A DNA stretch of 64,000 nt, taken from positions 8,828,589 through 8,892,588 of the forward strand of contig JAUPFV010000005.1 in assembly GCA_036936605.1 (NCBI GenBank), read 5' to 3'. The notes below the pieces were generated by a model. It saw nothing but the letters and a program-made list of their open reading frames with translations. It ran no database searches and had not been told where the DNA came from. Source of the stretch: Limnanthes douglasii subsp. nivea (lineage: Eukaryota; Streptophyta; Magnoliopsida; Brassicales; Limnanthaceae). Each line of letters begins with the position of its first letter. Position 1 is the stretch's first letter. The position numbers and the translations under genes were made by a program. This document shows, one piece after another, positions 40,351 through 51,912 of the stretch.

Positions 40351-41410
40351 TTTCGTCAAATTTATATAATTAGATATAGATTGATGCTTAAACCATGTAG
40401 TTAGCTATAGATTAATGCGTTCTAGTATTTGGTAAAATGTGTCATATTCCCATCATCCGTGCAAATTTGGCACCAATATTTATAGGTTCCGTGTAAATTT
40501 AGCACAAATTTAACACATATTACTTGTAAATTTATTGTCGTAATACTTATATATTTATATTTGTTACATTTTTTTTCATATATAACTTTTTTGGCGGTAT
40601 TTAAAACCGCTTATAGATCTCACCAACGACTACTAAAGTAGCACCACTTTACTTGATTTAACTTTTTTATTGTTTTATTATTCTAAACTTATTTTTCTAT
40701 TTTAATAACCTCAGAAGAAACTACTAGATTTTGGTGTTTTTTTAAAAACGTCAAAATATTATTAAAAAAATAGTTTGTTACATGAAATTTCTTACGCTCA
40801 AATACAATTTAGAAGGATAAAAGTAACACACAAAAAATCCAAACTGAAATGAAACGTAAAAACTGAAAAATAATAGGCCAGTGATATTAAGTTTATTTAT
40901 ATTAAATTTGTTTTAATATATTTTATAATACTAATAATTTATCTTATTAATTTTTTAGTTTAGTTAATGGAAGATATGGTAGTTGTGAGATCTGTAAACT
41001 TGTGAAATCTGTTTTGAGAGTTTTTTTACCAAATGAACTTTTTCATAATTGCCAAACTCACAAATTTTGTAATGAAGGTATTTCAAATTACATCAAAACA
41101 AAATTTGAATAGGGTAATGCAGATTTAGATTGTCCAAGTTCATCTTGTGATAATTCTGTTAATCTATTTACTACTTTTCATTTGATTTTTGAAAATGATT
41201 TTATAAAAGGGTATGATTTACTTTGTCATTCAAAATTTTTAAAATTTGAAAAAAGTTATTCTTCGAATCCGACTTGTTCAGTCTTAATAATAAACGAATG
41301 CGGACAAAGTGACCATACTACACACAAAAATGTGTAGTATATAAAACCAATTTTTGTTTTAAAAGTAAAACACAATGGATTGAATCTCATCAATACAAAG
41401 AATAAATAAC
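40351..41410 (+). pseudogene. Monomer E, best-preserved RING1-IBR relic
   Basis: Coding part starts at ATG 40,967 (MEDM). One frame runs almost unbroken through RING1 (CEICKLVKS, then NCQTHKFCNEG with YIKTKFE), one TAG, then DCPSSSCDNS, FENDFIK, and the IBR start SNPTCSVLIINECG, to about 41,330. A frame change then leads to KPIFVLK and TQWIESHQY in another frame. The spacing of the Cys/His residues fits RING1 and the first half of IBR in plant RBR proteins. RING2 and the monomer tail are missing; homology ends near 41,410, so this is the outer limit of the RBR-derived block. Confidence 0.8.
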
Positions 41411-42514
41411 AAACATAGTTCTATCACTTTTAACAAAAATTAGCTCAATAATAGACAGAAATGATAAAAACAATATAAGAAGTTGACATCAACTATTATT
41501 AAATAAGAAAAAGAGTAGTATCTTATATTCAAATGGTGGAAGAAATAAGAAATAGTACTAAATGTGTGCTTAAAATAATGGAGGTGTTCAAGATAAAGGA
41601 GCATTATAACCGTAAGACAAAAATTTATTTAGTTTAAAAACTTAGGATCTTCAACATTATCAGTTCTATTTTCAGGAGTTTATTTTGTTTAAAAATTCAG
41701 GATCTTCAACATTGAAGATATTAGTTCTATTTTAGGCAATACCATTAGGCCTTGAGCCTTTATTGGTTAGATGTCTGAAGTCTAAGCTTTTGCATATTTA
41801 TAGCATGGCTCAGAGCCTTACATAATAACGTTTCGTCCTTAGAACCTTTAATATTAACAACTCATATTTAAAGTCTGATTAAGCTTATACCTAACGTCAG
41901 TATATATAAGCTTTTGTAAGTTATGTTCTTATTAGTAGCCCTCCAAGTGTTTACAAAAATCAAGAGAATAAAATAGCTTTCAATGTTTCTCCGTTATCCA
42001 AACCGTTTTAAGTATGAGTCATTGATATTTGTGTTTGAAGTTCATTTTCGTTTTTTGAGTTTTTTTCTTGGTATAAATTATTCATGCCGAGTTAATTGTT
42101 GTCGTACAAAGCTACCGAGCTAATTATAGGTGGATTGATGAGAGTCTTGAGGTATTTTTGCCTCATATCTGTCTCGTTAAAACTTTCACCGACTAAAGTC
42201 TTCCTTGAAAAAAATAATTATATTTTACCAAAGAAAATAGGAGTACATACATGAGTAACGTTTCTTATATTGTTTTTCTTATTTCATGGTAGATGGTTAT
42301 CTCAAATGAAATATTCACAATCGAGCTCACATTTATAAAAGGTTAAAAGTAAGGTTTCGAAGAAGCTCTATGTTTTCTATAGAGGTTTTGAGGTAGTCTC
42401 ATACTCATTTAATAGTATGAAGAAGGACTACAATATAATGTTTTACCATTAAGAATATAATTTGATGATCATATCATGATTGAGGTCAAGCGACAAGCAG
42501 TTGACCATGTGATG
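41411..42514. other. Spacer with a short duplication; no gene seen
   Basis: Contains two tandem copies of a roughly 57-bp stretch (AGGATCTTCAACATT, then AGTTCTATTTT) at about 41,625-41,735. A TATATATAAG box-like run near 41,900 is followed by transcript-like sequence, which resembles the inside of an LTR, but no second LTR, primer site or target duplication was found. No open frame with recognisable similarity. Confidence 0.5.
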
Positions 42515-43400
42515 TCCAAATTATGACTTGTCATGCTATGCTTATTTTTTGTTGTAATGTTTGAAGTCTAAGGTGTTATTAACTTGTCTTAAAGATTTTT
42601 AGGTGACAAAGTTTTCACGATGTGACAAGGAGGTAAAGATGAACCCTAAAAGTAGTATTGCCACACATTGGAGAGTTGAAGATCATTTAATACGTATAGA
42701 TGTGTGGGTATCCATCATTACTATGATAACACATGTTGCAATAACTTCAGCATCAATGATCAGGTTCATTGGTGGTGAGTATATCTCATCAACACATCTT
42801 TAGGAAAAATCTAAAAGATCTTGTCGTGCCAAATCAAGGCCACATCACGACTTATCATGATATGATTATTCATCGTTGTAATGTTTGAAGTCTAAGGTGT
42901 TATTAACTAATCTAGAAGATCTTTCGCTTACAAAAGTTTCGACGATGTGACAAAAAGGTAAAGATGAACCTTAAAAGTAGTACTACCACACGTTAGAGAG
43001 TCAAAGATTGCTTCAACGATCAGGGTCATTGGAGGTGAGTGCATCTCATCAACACATCTTTAGGAATTATCAAGGAGATCTTGTTGTGTCAAATTAGGGC
43101 CAAATCATGACTTGTCGTGCTTTGCTTATCCGTCATTGTAATATATGAAGTCTAAGGTGTCATTAACTAGCATATCAGATCTTTGGGTGACCAAATTTGT
43201 GACTATGTGATAAAGAGGTAAAGATGAACCCGAAAATTAGTACTACCACACGTTCGAGAGTTGAAAAGTCCTTTAATGCGTATCACTTGTGTGTTCATCT
43301 ATCATTACTCTGATAACACATGTTGCAACCACTCCAGCTTCAACGATCAGGGTCGTTGGAGGTGAGTTCATCTCCTCAATATATTTTTAGGAAAAATCTA
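42515..43400. repeat. Three-copy tandem repeat, about 0.26-0.32 kb
   Basis: Copies begin near 42,515, 42,828 and 43,091 (CAAATYANGRCCAAATCA-type starts). Each contains TGAAGTCTAAGGTGT (about 42,562, 42,886, 43,146), AAAGATGAACC, TACCACACRTT, and ends CATCTCATCAACACATCTTTAGGA or a close variant. The middle copy lacks about 60 bp present in copies 1 and 3 (the ATCATTAC, GATAACACATGTTGCA part). No coding signal; origin unknown. Confidence 0.8.
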
Positions 43401-45060
43401 GGATATTTGTTTTTTTAATTAAATCAGCAATTGAGATAAATTTATTTTTTATTTAAATAGAGTTGTTCATCATTTACGTGACACTTTTACTTAATTTTTG
43501 GCATTTCCTCTAATCCCAAAGATTTTGTATCAGATTTTATTTTTTATTTCTCTCTTAAAATATTGTCATCTAAGTTTGTTTACTTCTCATTAAATATAAA
43601 AATAACCAAAACTCTAGCCATATACCTCGTGACACCAATAATGAGGGTTTAACATCCCAAGCCAGAATATCAGCGATATATTTGAAGATTATTCTCCAAG
43701 TCCTTCTATGAGGGAAAATAATTCGAGGTGGATCAGGAGGTAGAAGTTCAACGATACCACCTTTATCGCAACCAAACCCTTGAGTGTTTACCATTCCGAA
43801 CACTTTGGATTGACAATTCATGTACCATTACTTTTGGGTTACTTGCATAGTCGATCTTGCTAGATATTTAAAATAGAGCATTATACTAACAATTTTTACT
43901 GCGTGTAGCTTTTATGTTTAATAAACATAAGGGGTTCCATGATCTAGGAAACCCAAAAACCCCGCAAAAAAGAATAAATATAACTTTGGTCCCAACCATT
44001 CTAGAACGGGTTATTGAGAAGCACTACGAGCAGTATAAACTTGAAAGCTTGCAAAAAATAAAGAAAAAAATAGACAATTCTAGTTGATGTGCATGTTCGG
44101 TTTTTGAAATATAGGAAATCTCTTGTCGATCCCACGAAAAAAAAATTGTATTTTTATTATTTTTTTTCGATATCGTCCTTCACTTCCCGATGTACCACTA
44201 AGGTGCTGATAGTGGCTTCTAAGTCTTCGGTATGAGAACTTAACATCAGGAAGTTCTTGACACTAACAAATATCAACGCGATAAGTAAAAATCCATACAT
44301 ATACTTGAAGTATAATATCGAACACGAGCTCGTTTCAAACCTCATGATTTTGGAAAAATAAAGAAGATGGCCTTCGTGTTTATTTGTGTGAAATGGGAAA
44401 TAAGCTGTTCTGAGCTTAAGCAGTGGTTTCTCGATTCAGGTCGATTTGAAGTAAGTATTATCATTTCTACTTTTACTCTTCAATTTGGTCATGTTATGGA
44501 TAATATCTAAGACTAAATGTTAACTGGTATACTTGTACTTATTATGTTGAGTTTCTTCGAAAATACTAGAAGTGCATTCCTGCCACGAGTTTAATTGTGA
44601 AAACCTCGTCAATTGTTCTAATAAGGGTTAGGGAATGCAACATTGCCTGCTACTGACCTGAGATATTGTTTTTGGTAGCCGGATGTTTTCCTAAAGATAA
44701 CATAATCGAGATTTGTAAAGATATTCATAATGGTAGCCAAACTGGCAAACAAGAAACTAAAGACATCAACTAAGGATGTAGTGTTTGAAGTAAATGGAGC
44801 TCGTATCAAGTATTCCTCAATTACATATTCGACGACCAACATTGTAGAGCTTAAAGAGAAAGTATATTATACTAGTCCTTAATCCTCTAAATATTTTGTT
44901 GTAGTCACTAGCTTCAGTAGCGAAGGTAATGAGCCATATATAACTCTTTCTTTTTGTTTCAAGAAAGCGAGTTGTTATCAGATACTGCAAAAAGTACGTC
45001 GTCACCAACTTCTCATTTTTTCGTGTAAGAATAATAAAAATGTGTGAAAACAAGATGATA
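43401..45060. other. Unassigned region with three small open stretches
   Basis: Minus-strand stretch 43,570-43,821 (83 codons; includes VELLPPDPPRIIFPHRRTW) is less AT-rich than its surroundings and could be an exon or a transposon fragment. Minus-strand stretch 44,157-44,345 (62 codons) has a hydrophobic segment near its start (YMYGFLLIALIFVSV) and a charged tail. Plus-strand stretch 44,730-44,882 (50 codons, MVAKLANKKLKT start) looks codon-like and lies just before the Gypsy gag relic. I recognise none of them and see no consistent gene model. Confidence 0.3.
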
Positions 45061-45069
45061 TAGACAAGA

Positions 45070-45475
45070 TGGATAAGAAATCCATGTTGTAGGATAAGCT
45101 AAGAAAATTCATGGAATCTTCTAACAATCACTTTGAGAGGAATGAGTCAACCACAAAGAATATGAAGGCAATGATTCAAAACCAAGAAACATACATGAAG
45201 AATCTACATGTGCTAATTTCGAATCAAGAAGCATGCTTGAAGAATCTATAGGTTCAAATGGGTAAGATACACTCCACGTTGTTGTTAAAAAATTAAAGAA
45301 CTTGGCCTAAAAATATTGAAAATAACCAAAATCAGATTGATGCAATTACACTAAGAACTTGAATAAAAAATTTCCATAAACTAGAGCAATATGGTGAAGA
45401 GCAGAAAGATGATCACGACCAAGACAAATGTGATCACGGTAAACAAGGTGAAAAAGTAATAGAAGATAACTTATA
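45070..45475 (+). pseudogene. Gypsy (Athila-like) gag C-terminal relic
   Basis: Translation in one main frame gives LRKFMESSNNHFERNEST, TKNMKAMIQNQETYMKNL and then NNQNQIDAITLRT. This is the typical order of the gag-to-protease linker of plant Ty3/Gypsy elements, ending in a motif equivalent to AITLRSG. In-frame stops (near 45,092, 45,250, 45,296 and 45,360) and poor reading beyond it show a dead fragment. Charged sequence continuing to about 45,720 (repeated CACG/GATCACGG segments) may be the adjoining linker. No LTRs were found. Confidence 0.6.
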
Positions 45476-46114
45476 AGCAATTCTTCTTGGCCAAGATACA
45501 AATAATTGCAAGCACACTAGTGATCGTCGCGACAAAGACCTTGGTGGTCGCGAAATTGATAGTTGAAGAAATAAAAATTCCCAAAGGATAATTTCTCCAC
45601 GATCAAATGCAGATGATCACAACCACCATAGAGTCTATCACGGTAAATAGAAAAGTGATAACAATTATTATGAAGGAGCAGAAACAAAATCTTATAATGA
45701 CTCACTTTGTCACGAACAGAGAGCTGGAAAATAAAATCTTTTGGACTCGATTAAACTCAAGTCTTAAAATACTCACGAAACTAGAACAAAAATCGTACAC
45801 TTGCAATTTTTTGTATTACAACTCAATTATCTAAAGTGATGCTTGACATGAAGAAGAACTAGAATTAGACAAGCTCGAATTAGCCACAGATTCAACTATT
45901 ATAAATGAATGATCGATATGGCCACAACCTTCACCATTGGAAATCAACCATCAAATGCGCTATGACTTTAACGATATCAACAAAGTAATTCAATATATGA
46001 TATTTTTAGAACCAACCCAACATGACCACATATATGATAGAATAATTCTAGACTGAACAAATATATTAACTCAGTATACAAACTACTAAATTGGAACAAC
46101 ATATCTATCAATTT
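45476..46114. other. Probable decayed Gypsy linker, no gene
   Basis: Charged, low-complexity translations rich in Asp, His and Lys continue from the gag relic for about 250 bp and then fade. Short open stretches on both strands overlap each other and show no motif. Confidence 0.3.
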
Positions 46115-46575
46115 TATTTTAACGGTAAAAATCACCACTAGTCCTTTATGTTTCAGATTTGTATCAAAGTAGTCATTCTCGTTCATTTTTGTCTTCTACT
46201 AGTCGCCCATGTTTGAAAACTTTGCATGTTTAGTCCATCTGCATATGCAATTGCTTAGGAGTACCATAAATAATAGTGTTTGTCTTATATTTGGTCCCTC
46301 AATCTTTTGCCAATAATACACACCTAATGTTTTACCAATAATATAAAAATTTAAAGGACATATATTATTGACAAAAGATTGAGGGACCAAATACGAGACA
46401 GGAAATCTACTATTTGATTTGCCATGTGAAATTTCCTAAGAAATTTCATGCACAGAGGGGGCTACACATGCGAAGTTTTACAGCGTAAGGGACTAGTGGT
46501 AGACATAAGTGAACGAATGAGACAAGTTTGACACAAACGCAAAACATGGGGGATTAGTGGAGAATTTTAGTTCTA
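46115..46575. mobile_element. Foldback (MITE-like) element with about 0.2-kb inverted arms
   Basis: Left arm starts near CACCACTAGTCC (46,133) and contains ATTTGGTCCCTCAATCTTTT (46,290-46,309). The right arm carries its reverse complement AAAAGATTGAGGGACCAAAT (46,373-46,392) and ends near GGATTAGTGGAGA (46,551-46,563). The centre is near 46,340. Most of the element pairs with itself, with mismatches and small gaps. There is no coding capacity. The target duplication is not clear because the outer ends have decayed. Likely a non-autonomous DNA transposon; the superfamily is not assigned. Confidence 0.75.
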
Positions 46576-47789
46576 TTTTGACCTAAAATCTATGTGTATT
46601 TGTACTAAAGTTCCAAAATCATGAAATCATTAACCAACTCAGCATTGGAACCTCATCTAATCATTAAAATGAGCGTACCGTCAAATACCTCGACTTCGAA
46701 AAAACAAATACTAGCTTTATGTAATTTTTTCTCTTTTGAAAAGATATTTTTTTCTCAAATGAAGGTTTTATGACAATTATTAAATAAAAACTCTATATCA
46801 GCATAATAATGAGAATCTCAACAAATTTATATTTTAAAACTACATCAATAATATTTTCATTACTTAAAATCATACAAGTTGATATACTAGTGGCCTCCTA
46901 TGTGCGCCAACCGAGTGAAAATTATTATATTTAAATCCAAGCTAACTACTATTATTTAATGCCATAACACAAATATAAATGCCTTCATATGGGGGAACTG
47001 AGGTACCACAATACATGATACATTTTCAAACACCACAAATTTAAAATTTGAAACTTATTTCAAGTTATTTAAACCATGACTAATGAGTGAAGATAGTTGA
47101 TATATGATATATACGTAGAAGCAACCATTGTATCATATGTTGATATCATACTAGTTAAATATTGTTGGGTCAAGTTTTGAGAACAGTATCAACCGATCAT
47201 CACGAATTATAGGTGTTATTGAGGAATAATGATGACACGTTCAAAGAGAATAATGACACTTCATACCATGATCCAATGCTTAGAAAATGAATAGTTACAT
47301 TTATGGTTCATTATAATCAATCCATTAAATACTCAATCAAAATTATAACACTTCACTTACTAATATGAGGTTTTGTTATACATGTAATACATAATTATAA
47401 AACCAACTTGATATCATAAGAACACTCACCTGATTCTTTATCAAAAAATATATGATGTTTTTCTATAATATCTAGAATAGGGGAAAATAAAAATGTATGG
47501 TTTTATTATATCACAATGTTTGAATACAATTTTTCAGATATAAATTTTTATCCATCAAAATTTTAAAATTTCAAGTCCTAGTATACACATTTTTATCCGC
47601 CTAAGTAACACTTACAGTACTTTTGCATCATTTTAAAAAAGAAATAGTAGATGATAACTTTTCATAAATCAGATGAGAATACTTGGGCAGATATTCAGAA
47701 GAATCTTTAAATTAAGAAAGAATTATGTGTAAAATATAAGAGCGAAAAATATTCCAAGATATGAACTTTTAAGAGTGTTACTGTGATTA
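46576..47789. other. AT-rich intergenic DNA, nothing recognised
   Basis: No open frame with a family motif, no strong repeat and no LTR end identified. Its right part may hold a decayed gag region of the Copia relic that follows. Confidence 0.4.
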
Positions 47790-49655
47790 AGCCTAAGAGA
47801 AATGCATTTTTTTTCTTCATAAAAAACAAAGGTTCATAAAACAAAACATGTTTTAAAACAATTGGAGTAAATTATTATGTTTATAGTATACATGATAGCT
47901 CTGCAAGATGTTGCAAGATTAGGAAAAAGAATGAGAGTGTAAAATCTATGAAATAATATATTTTGGTAATATAGACAAAGATCACACCATGGAGAAAACA
48001 ATCATGGATAGTGGTTAAAAATTTGTCCTTTGGCAATTGTTACTTACAAAATCCATATTCAACACTTTTGAAGAAATGTGTATTGCACATGAGGTGAAAT
48101 AAACAACACCAACAAGTCATATATTGAAAGTTAAAAAAAATGTCAAACTAGTGTCTACCACTAAAAAGATAACTCTTACTAATGTTATTTATGTACATGA
48201 CATGTATACAAATATTATTTATGGTGATATTTTAGAAAAATAAAAAATTGGAAATGTGTGCGAATCTACTTAATTAATATTATAAAATATATATATAAAA
48301 AAGTTAATCATGCAACGTAATGGCTAAAGTGTGTGCATATAAATATAGATAACAACTCTTCCATTTATTCTTGTATGTAATTTTTTTTATGTTAGCATGA
48401 TAGAAATTTTTTATATAGGTCATACTACACTTAACAAAATAGTGATTTTTTTATATAATGCAAGATATGTTCATATAACAAATATAAATTATATGTAGAA
48501 TAATAAAAAAAACCTTGCAAAAATATTCAAAGATGCACTACATTGTCAATGTAATCTATGGAAATAAAATAATGCATTAACCCTCATAGACTAATATTAT
48601 ATATATACTCAATTTTAATTTCTAAAGCACTATGTTGAATATTTTAATGTCTTTAAAATTTGGAGAAGTTAAAAATTAATTAGAAACTAAGTTTAAAATT
48701 ATAAATAATGATAGTGATGGTGAATATTTTTCTAATGAATTTTTATTTTTTATGAAGAGCATGCGATAATATATCAATGTTCGACACTCATTAAACGATA
48801 GCATCTAAGATTAGCCAGATTTAACAGTTGAAATATGTAATTATATTTATATTAAATATAATATAAATGTATATGGTGTAATCATTCTAACACGACATCA
48901 TATAATAAACCATGTTTCTCTTAAGAAAATAAAAAATATCAACATATGAGTTATACAAAATAATGAAACCAACTATCAGTTACTTCAAAATATAAGGACG
49001 TCATGACTTTTGTAAAAAATAAGGATTCAAGAAAATTAAATTTAGTCTAAAATTCATAACACACATTTTGTTGGTTATGCAACAAATAACAATAAACTAT
49101 AGGATTCTGAGTTTAATGTTGTGTTTAAATTCAATGAAGTGAGATTATTTAAGTTCATATTATATCAATGAGAACAAGACTCATACTATTACCGAAAACA
49201 AAGATAAAATTTCAAAAAACCATGGAAAGCAACCAAATGAGTCTGGAATGAGTCAAATAGAGAAAATGCCTAAAGTTATACGATTTGATGAGATAAATTC
49301 CCCGATAATTTCTTCCACGTAGTAGAATGTAGTTATGAAGAAAATGTATAGAAAATAATTGTGGTAGTTTCCATATAATATAATTTTAAAAGTTACAAAG
49401 AGATTTTTTTTTTTATATAGATTATGTAATTTGGTATGAGGACTAACTCTATGAAATAAATTCAATTATGTTAAACCATACTTAGAACGTAGTTAAATTA
49501 CCTAGGATTTATACCCAATTGGATAACAATGGGTATCCCGAATGAAGTGTCACACAAATTGAACCATAAAAGCATTCAAAGTTAGACTTCTTGTCAAACT
49601 TTTGGCAAAACAAAATATTTAATATTTTGACACATATGCTCAGGGTTATTACGTA
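47790..49655 (+). pseudogene. Degenerate plus-strand Copia polyprotein relic
   Basis: Heavily decayed but in the right order. A possible zinc-knuckle remnant lies near 47,800-47,850. A protease trace IMDSG is at about 48,001-48,015, followed by KITLTNVIYVHDMYTNI (48,165-48,215). The integrase trace NDSDGEYFSNEF is near 48,705-48,745, preceded by LKFGEVKN. After integrase comes FVGYATNNNKLYDSEFNVV (about 49,070-49,125). The reverse-transcriptase start FKVRLLVK, YFDTYA, is at 49,577-49,650. Stops and frameshifts are everywhere. Protein similarity ends abruptly near 49,655, where minus-strand Copia sequence begins. No LTR was identified. Confidence 0.65.
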
Positions 49656-49659
49656 TAAC

Positions 49660-50009
49660 CCATACTTTTTTAAAATATTCATCAATTAGGGACATAAATT
49701 ACCAAACACGTCTAATTGCAAGAATTCTTGTAGTTCCTCAAAGGCTAGAAAGAACATATTCAAGCACATTATGAGTTGTATGGTCGTTGCTCAATAACTT
49801 AACTCTCTTATTTTTATCCAGTAAACAGTACTCACAAATGTTTAGCTTATAGATCTTATCACCATCTAACAAATATTGTTTGCTATATTAACTTAAGACT
49901 TTCTCATTCATATATCATAACCCAAACTCTATGGTTTGGTAGAACACTCTCAACACTAGACACAACATTGAGCACTATAGATTTTTCAATAACTAATACA
50001 TCATTAATT
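49660..50009 (-). pseudogene. Minus-strand Copia relic, distal part (pre-integrase and integrase start)
   Basis: Reading the minus strand gives a GHMNEKVLS-like pre-integrase stretch (GLYMNEKVLS in the present sequence). It continues with KLNICEYCLLDKNKRVKLLS, the zinc-binding region of Copia integrase. A decayed LEYVLSSLWG-like line (the Trp is now a stop) and LIDEYFKKVWV at about 49,665 follow. This is the continuation of the relic at 50,796-51,912, from which it is separated by the pogo-like insertion. It ends against the plus-strand Copia relic. Confidence 0.65.
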
Positions 50010-50795
50010 GCGTAAAACATGTACAAATTAATACTCTATAAACTAATAACCTCGATAAAATTAATAATTTGTCTTGTTACAACTTGGGACCAGTACACAA
50101 TTGGACCACAATCGATAAAATAATAAGATATTAAATATTTTGAAGTTCCAGTGTATATATATTAGTCATAACAAAACTATAAATTAATAATTACTAAAAG
50201 ATTCCAATGAGCTTGACAAATTTAATTGATTTATACTAAAAAGTATATCTATAGTCACGTGTTTTTTTTGTTAAACTTCAAATTTATATTGAGTTTATTT
50301 TAAATATCCTCATCGCACTTAAGAGTTAGGGTATTGTCTTCTAGTATTGCAATAACAAGTTGTGAAGAGTTGTTACCACTTGCAATGCCTCTTTCCTAAT
50401 GACTGGTTCCAAAATTAATGGATCATCCTCAACTTCCTCATCGACCATATTTTGTATGGTATCTGGCATATTTTTTTCAATACTTTAAATGGTATCATAG
50501 GCAAGTGTTTTGGTACCATGAACTAAATTTTTACTTATTCAAAACAATGAAATTGACAACTTCATTTAAATTATCAATGTACATTAATAGAATGTGCATT
50601 CGAACTTGCATTTTAAATTTATTTTTCATCTCTAACTAACATAAACTGTAACTAGTACATTGGACATGGAAATTAAATGTCATACATAACACCTTTTTAA
50701 ATTAATAAATTATTAATTTATCGTTATAATAGTATCTCGCTAGATTAACAAAATATCTGAATCCCAACACTATTAATTTATAGAGGTTTATAGTA
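50010..50795 (-). mobile_element. Emigrant/Lemi1-like (pogo, Tc1/mariner superfamily) element remnant
   Basis: The left end CGTAAAACATGTACAAATTAATACT and the right end, read in reverse as CTATAAACCTCTATAAATTAATA, both resemble the Emigrant/Lemi1 terminal repeat as I remember it (CAGTAAAACCTC then TATAAATTAATA). Internally, the minus strand at about 50,310-50,460 reads VDEEVEDDPLILEPVIRKEA, then LQVVTTLHNLLLQY. This is the acidic and helical C-terminal style of plant pogo-like transposases. The rest of the transposase is gone. The element interrupts a Copia relic whose two halves resume on each side. Confidence 0.6.
50310..50460 (-). pseudogene. Pogo-like transposase C-terminal fragment
   Basis: A short reading of about 45 residues with an acidic run (DEEVEDD) followed by an amphipathic leucine-rich helix, ending at a stop in AT-rich DNA. 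The assignment rests on family style and on the surrounding terminal repeats rather than on catalytic residues, none of which remain. Confidence 0.45.
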
Positions 50796-51912
50796 TCTAG
50801 TGTTTCATGGAGACTCCTAAGTCTATCATCCCCACCCTTATAGTTATACCCTTCTTCATCTAATATTCCAATAAACAAAAAGTGTCATTTAACAATAACG
50901 ATATACTTCACATTTATTAAGACTCTCTCAACTCATATAGACATCTTGAGCTGAATGATCCCAATTAATTTTATAACACAAGGCTCATCATTCCCCAATA
51001 TGACCTTGTCACAATCAAACTCCTTCAGATCTTCAAATTAGTGTTTGTTGGAAGCCATGTTGAGTGAGCCTCCTGATTTTGTAGCCCACTTGTTAATTTT
51101 AAAATTAGAAACCATTATTACATCAATATATTCATAATAATCTAAAACTATCGAGGTATCTCCAACTTCAAACTTATTTTTTCTTATCGAGAAAGTCCCT
51201 CATAATATGATATTCTTTTTTATGGAACCCACATTTGACTCTACTGTTAGTACTTAATATTTAAGATTTGGATCTTTAGTTTTCTATATTTTTCTTGAAT
51301 TTATTATTTCCAATATTTCCTCTCATACTCAAAACACCCCCAAAAAAATCACTATCTGTAACAACATTCATTTGAAAATATTTTGAATTTAAACGATTCT
51401 TCACTACAGACATGGTAAAATATTGTTTTATATAATGCATAGGAGCAAAAACGTATTCATACACCTTCGACAAAGAGCTCAAGAGAATAATTTCTTAATT
51501 ATAGTCTTCAACTTTGATGCCTACTGCATTCAAATTAAGAATGATCATGTGGAAGTCCTCCAAGTTTTTTCAAATCTTTTTTGTTACCATCCATAATTAG
51601 ACTCTTGAAACACCTCCCTCCGTACTTCATTCCCGAGACTCAAGATCATAGAACTTTGGGCCTTGGATAGTACTTCAATATTAACCTTCAGTGTAACTCT
51701 CTCATCAATGACAACATGTTACCCCTTATTTAGAAGGATAATCTTGATTTTAGTTGTCCAAATTGAAATCATTATCTCCGTTGCATTTATCACAATCAAA
51801 TTTTATTGTACTCATCTTCATAAATTGTCTTCCTTCCTTTTTAGTCTTGATCACCAACAATCACTAAATTTTGAGATCTATTTCTAGATTTTGACGTTCA
51901 CCGTGCCACTTG
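50796..51912 (-). pseudogene. Minus-strand Copia relic, proximal part (gag to protease)
   Basis: From high to low coordinates the minus strand shows several pieces. A gag stretch EVLSKAQSSMILSLGNEVRR lies at about 51,600-51,680. The UBN2-type gag core KVEDYN, then LSSLSKVYEYVFAPM, is at about 51,425-51,525. A zinc-knuckle remnant VKCGFHKKEYHIMRDF is near 51,190-51,240. A protease-linked stretch FEDLKEFDCDKVILGNDE lies at about 50,985-51,040, and KGGDDRLRSL near 50,825. A possible degraded primer site and LTR end (CCACTTGTTAACG) is at about 51,906-51,918. Numerous stops and frameshifts. Continues beyond the pogo insertion at 49,660-50,009. Confidence 0.65.

Noticed and set aside
1..41410. CRISPR-like or short-satellite interpretation of the regular repeats.
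   Set aside because: The period is over 4 kb, there are no short direct repeats with unique spacers, and the organism is clearly a plant.
42603..42803. A 66-codon plus-strand stretch within the three-copy repeat.
   Set aside because: The other two repeat copies do not keep it open, and the start is not a clean plant initiation site.
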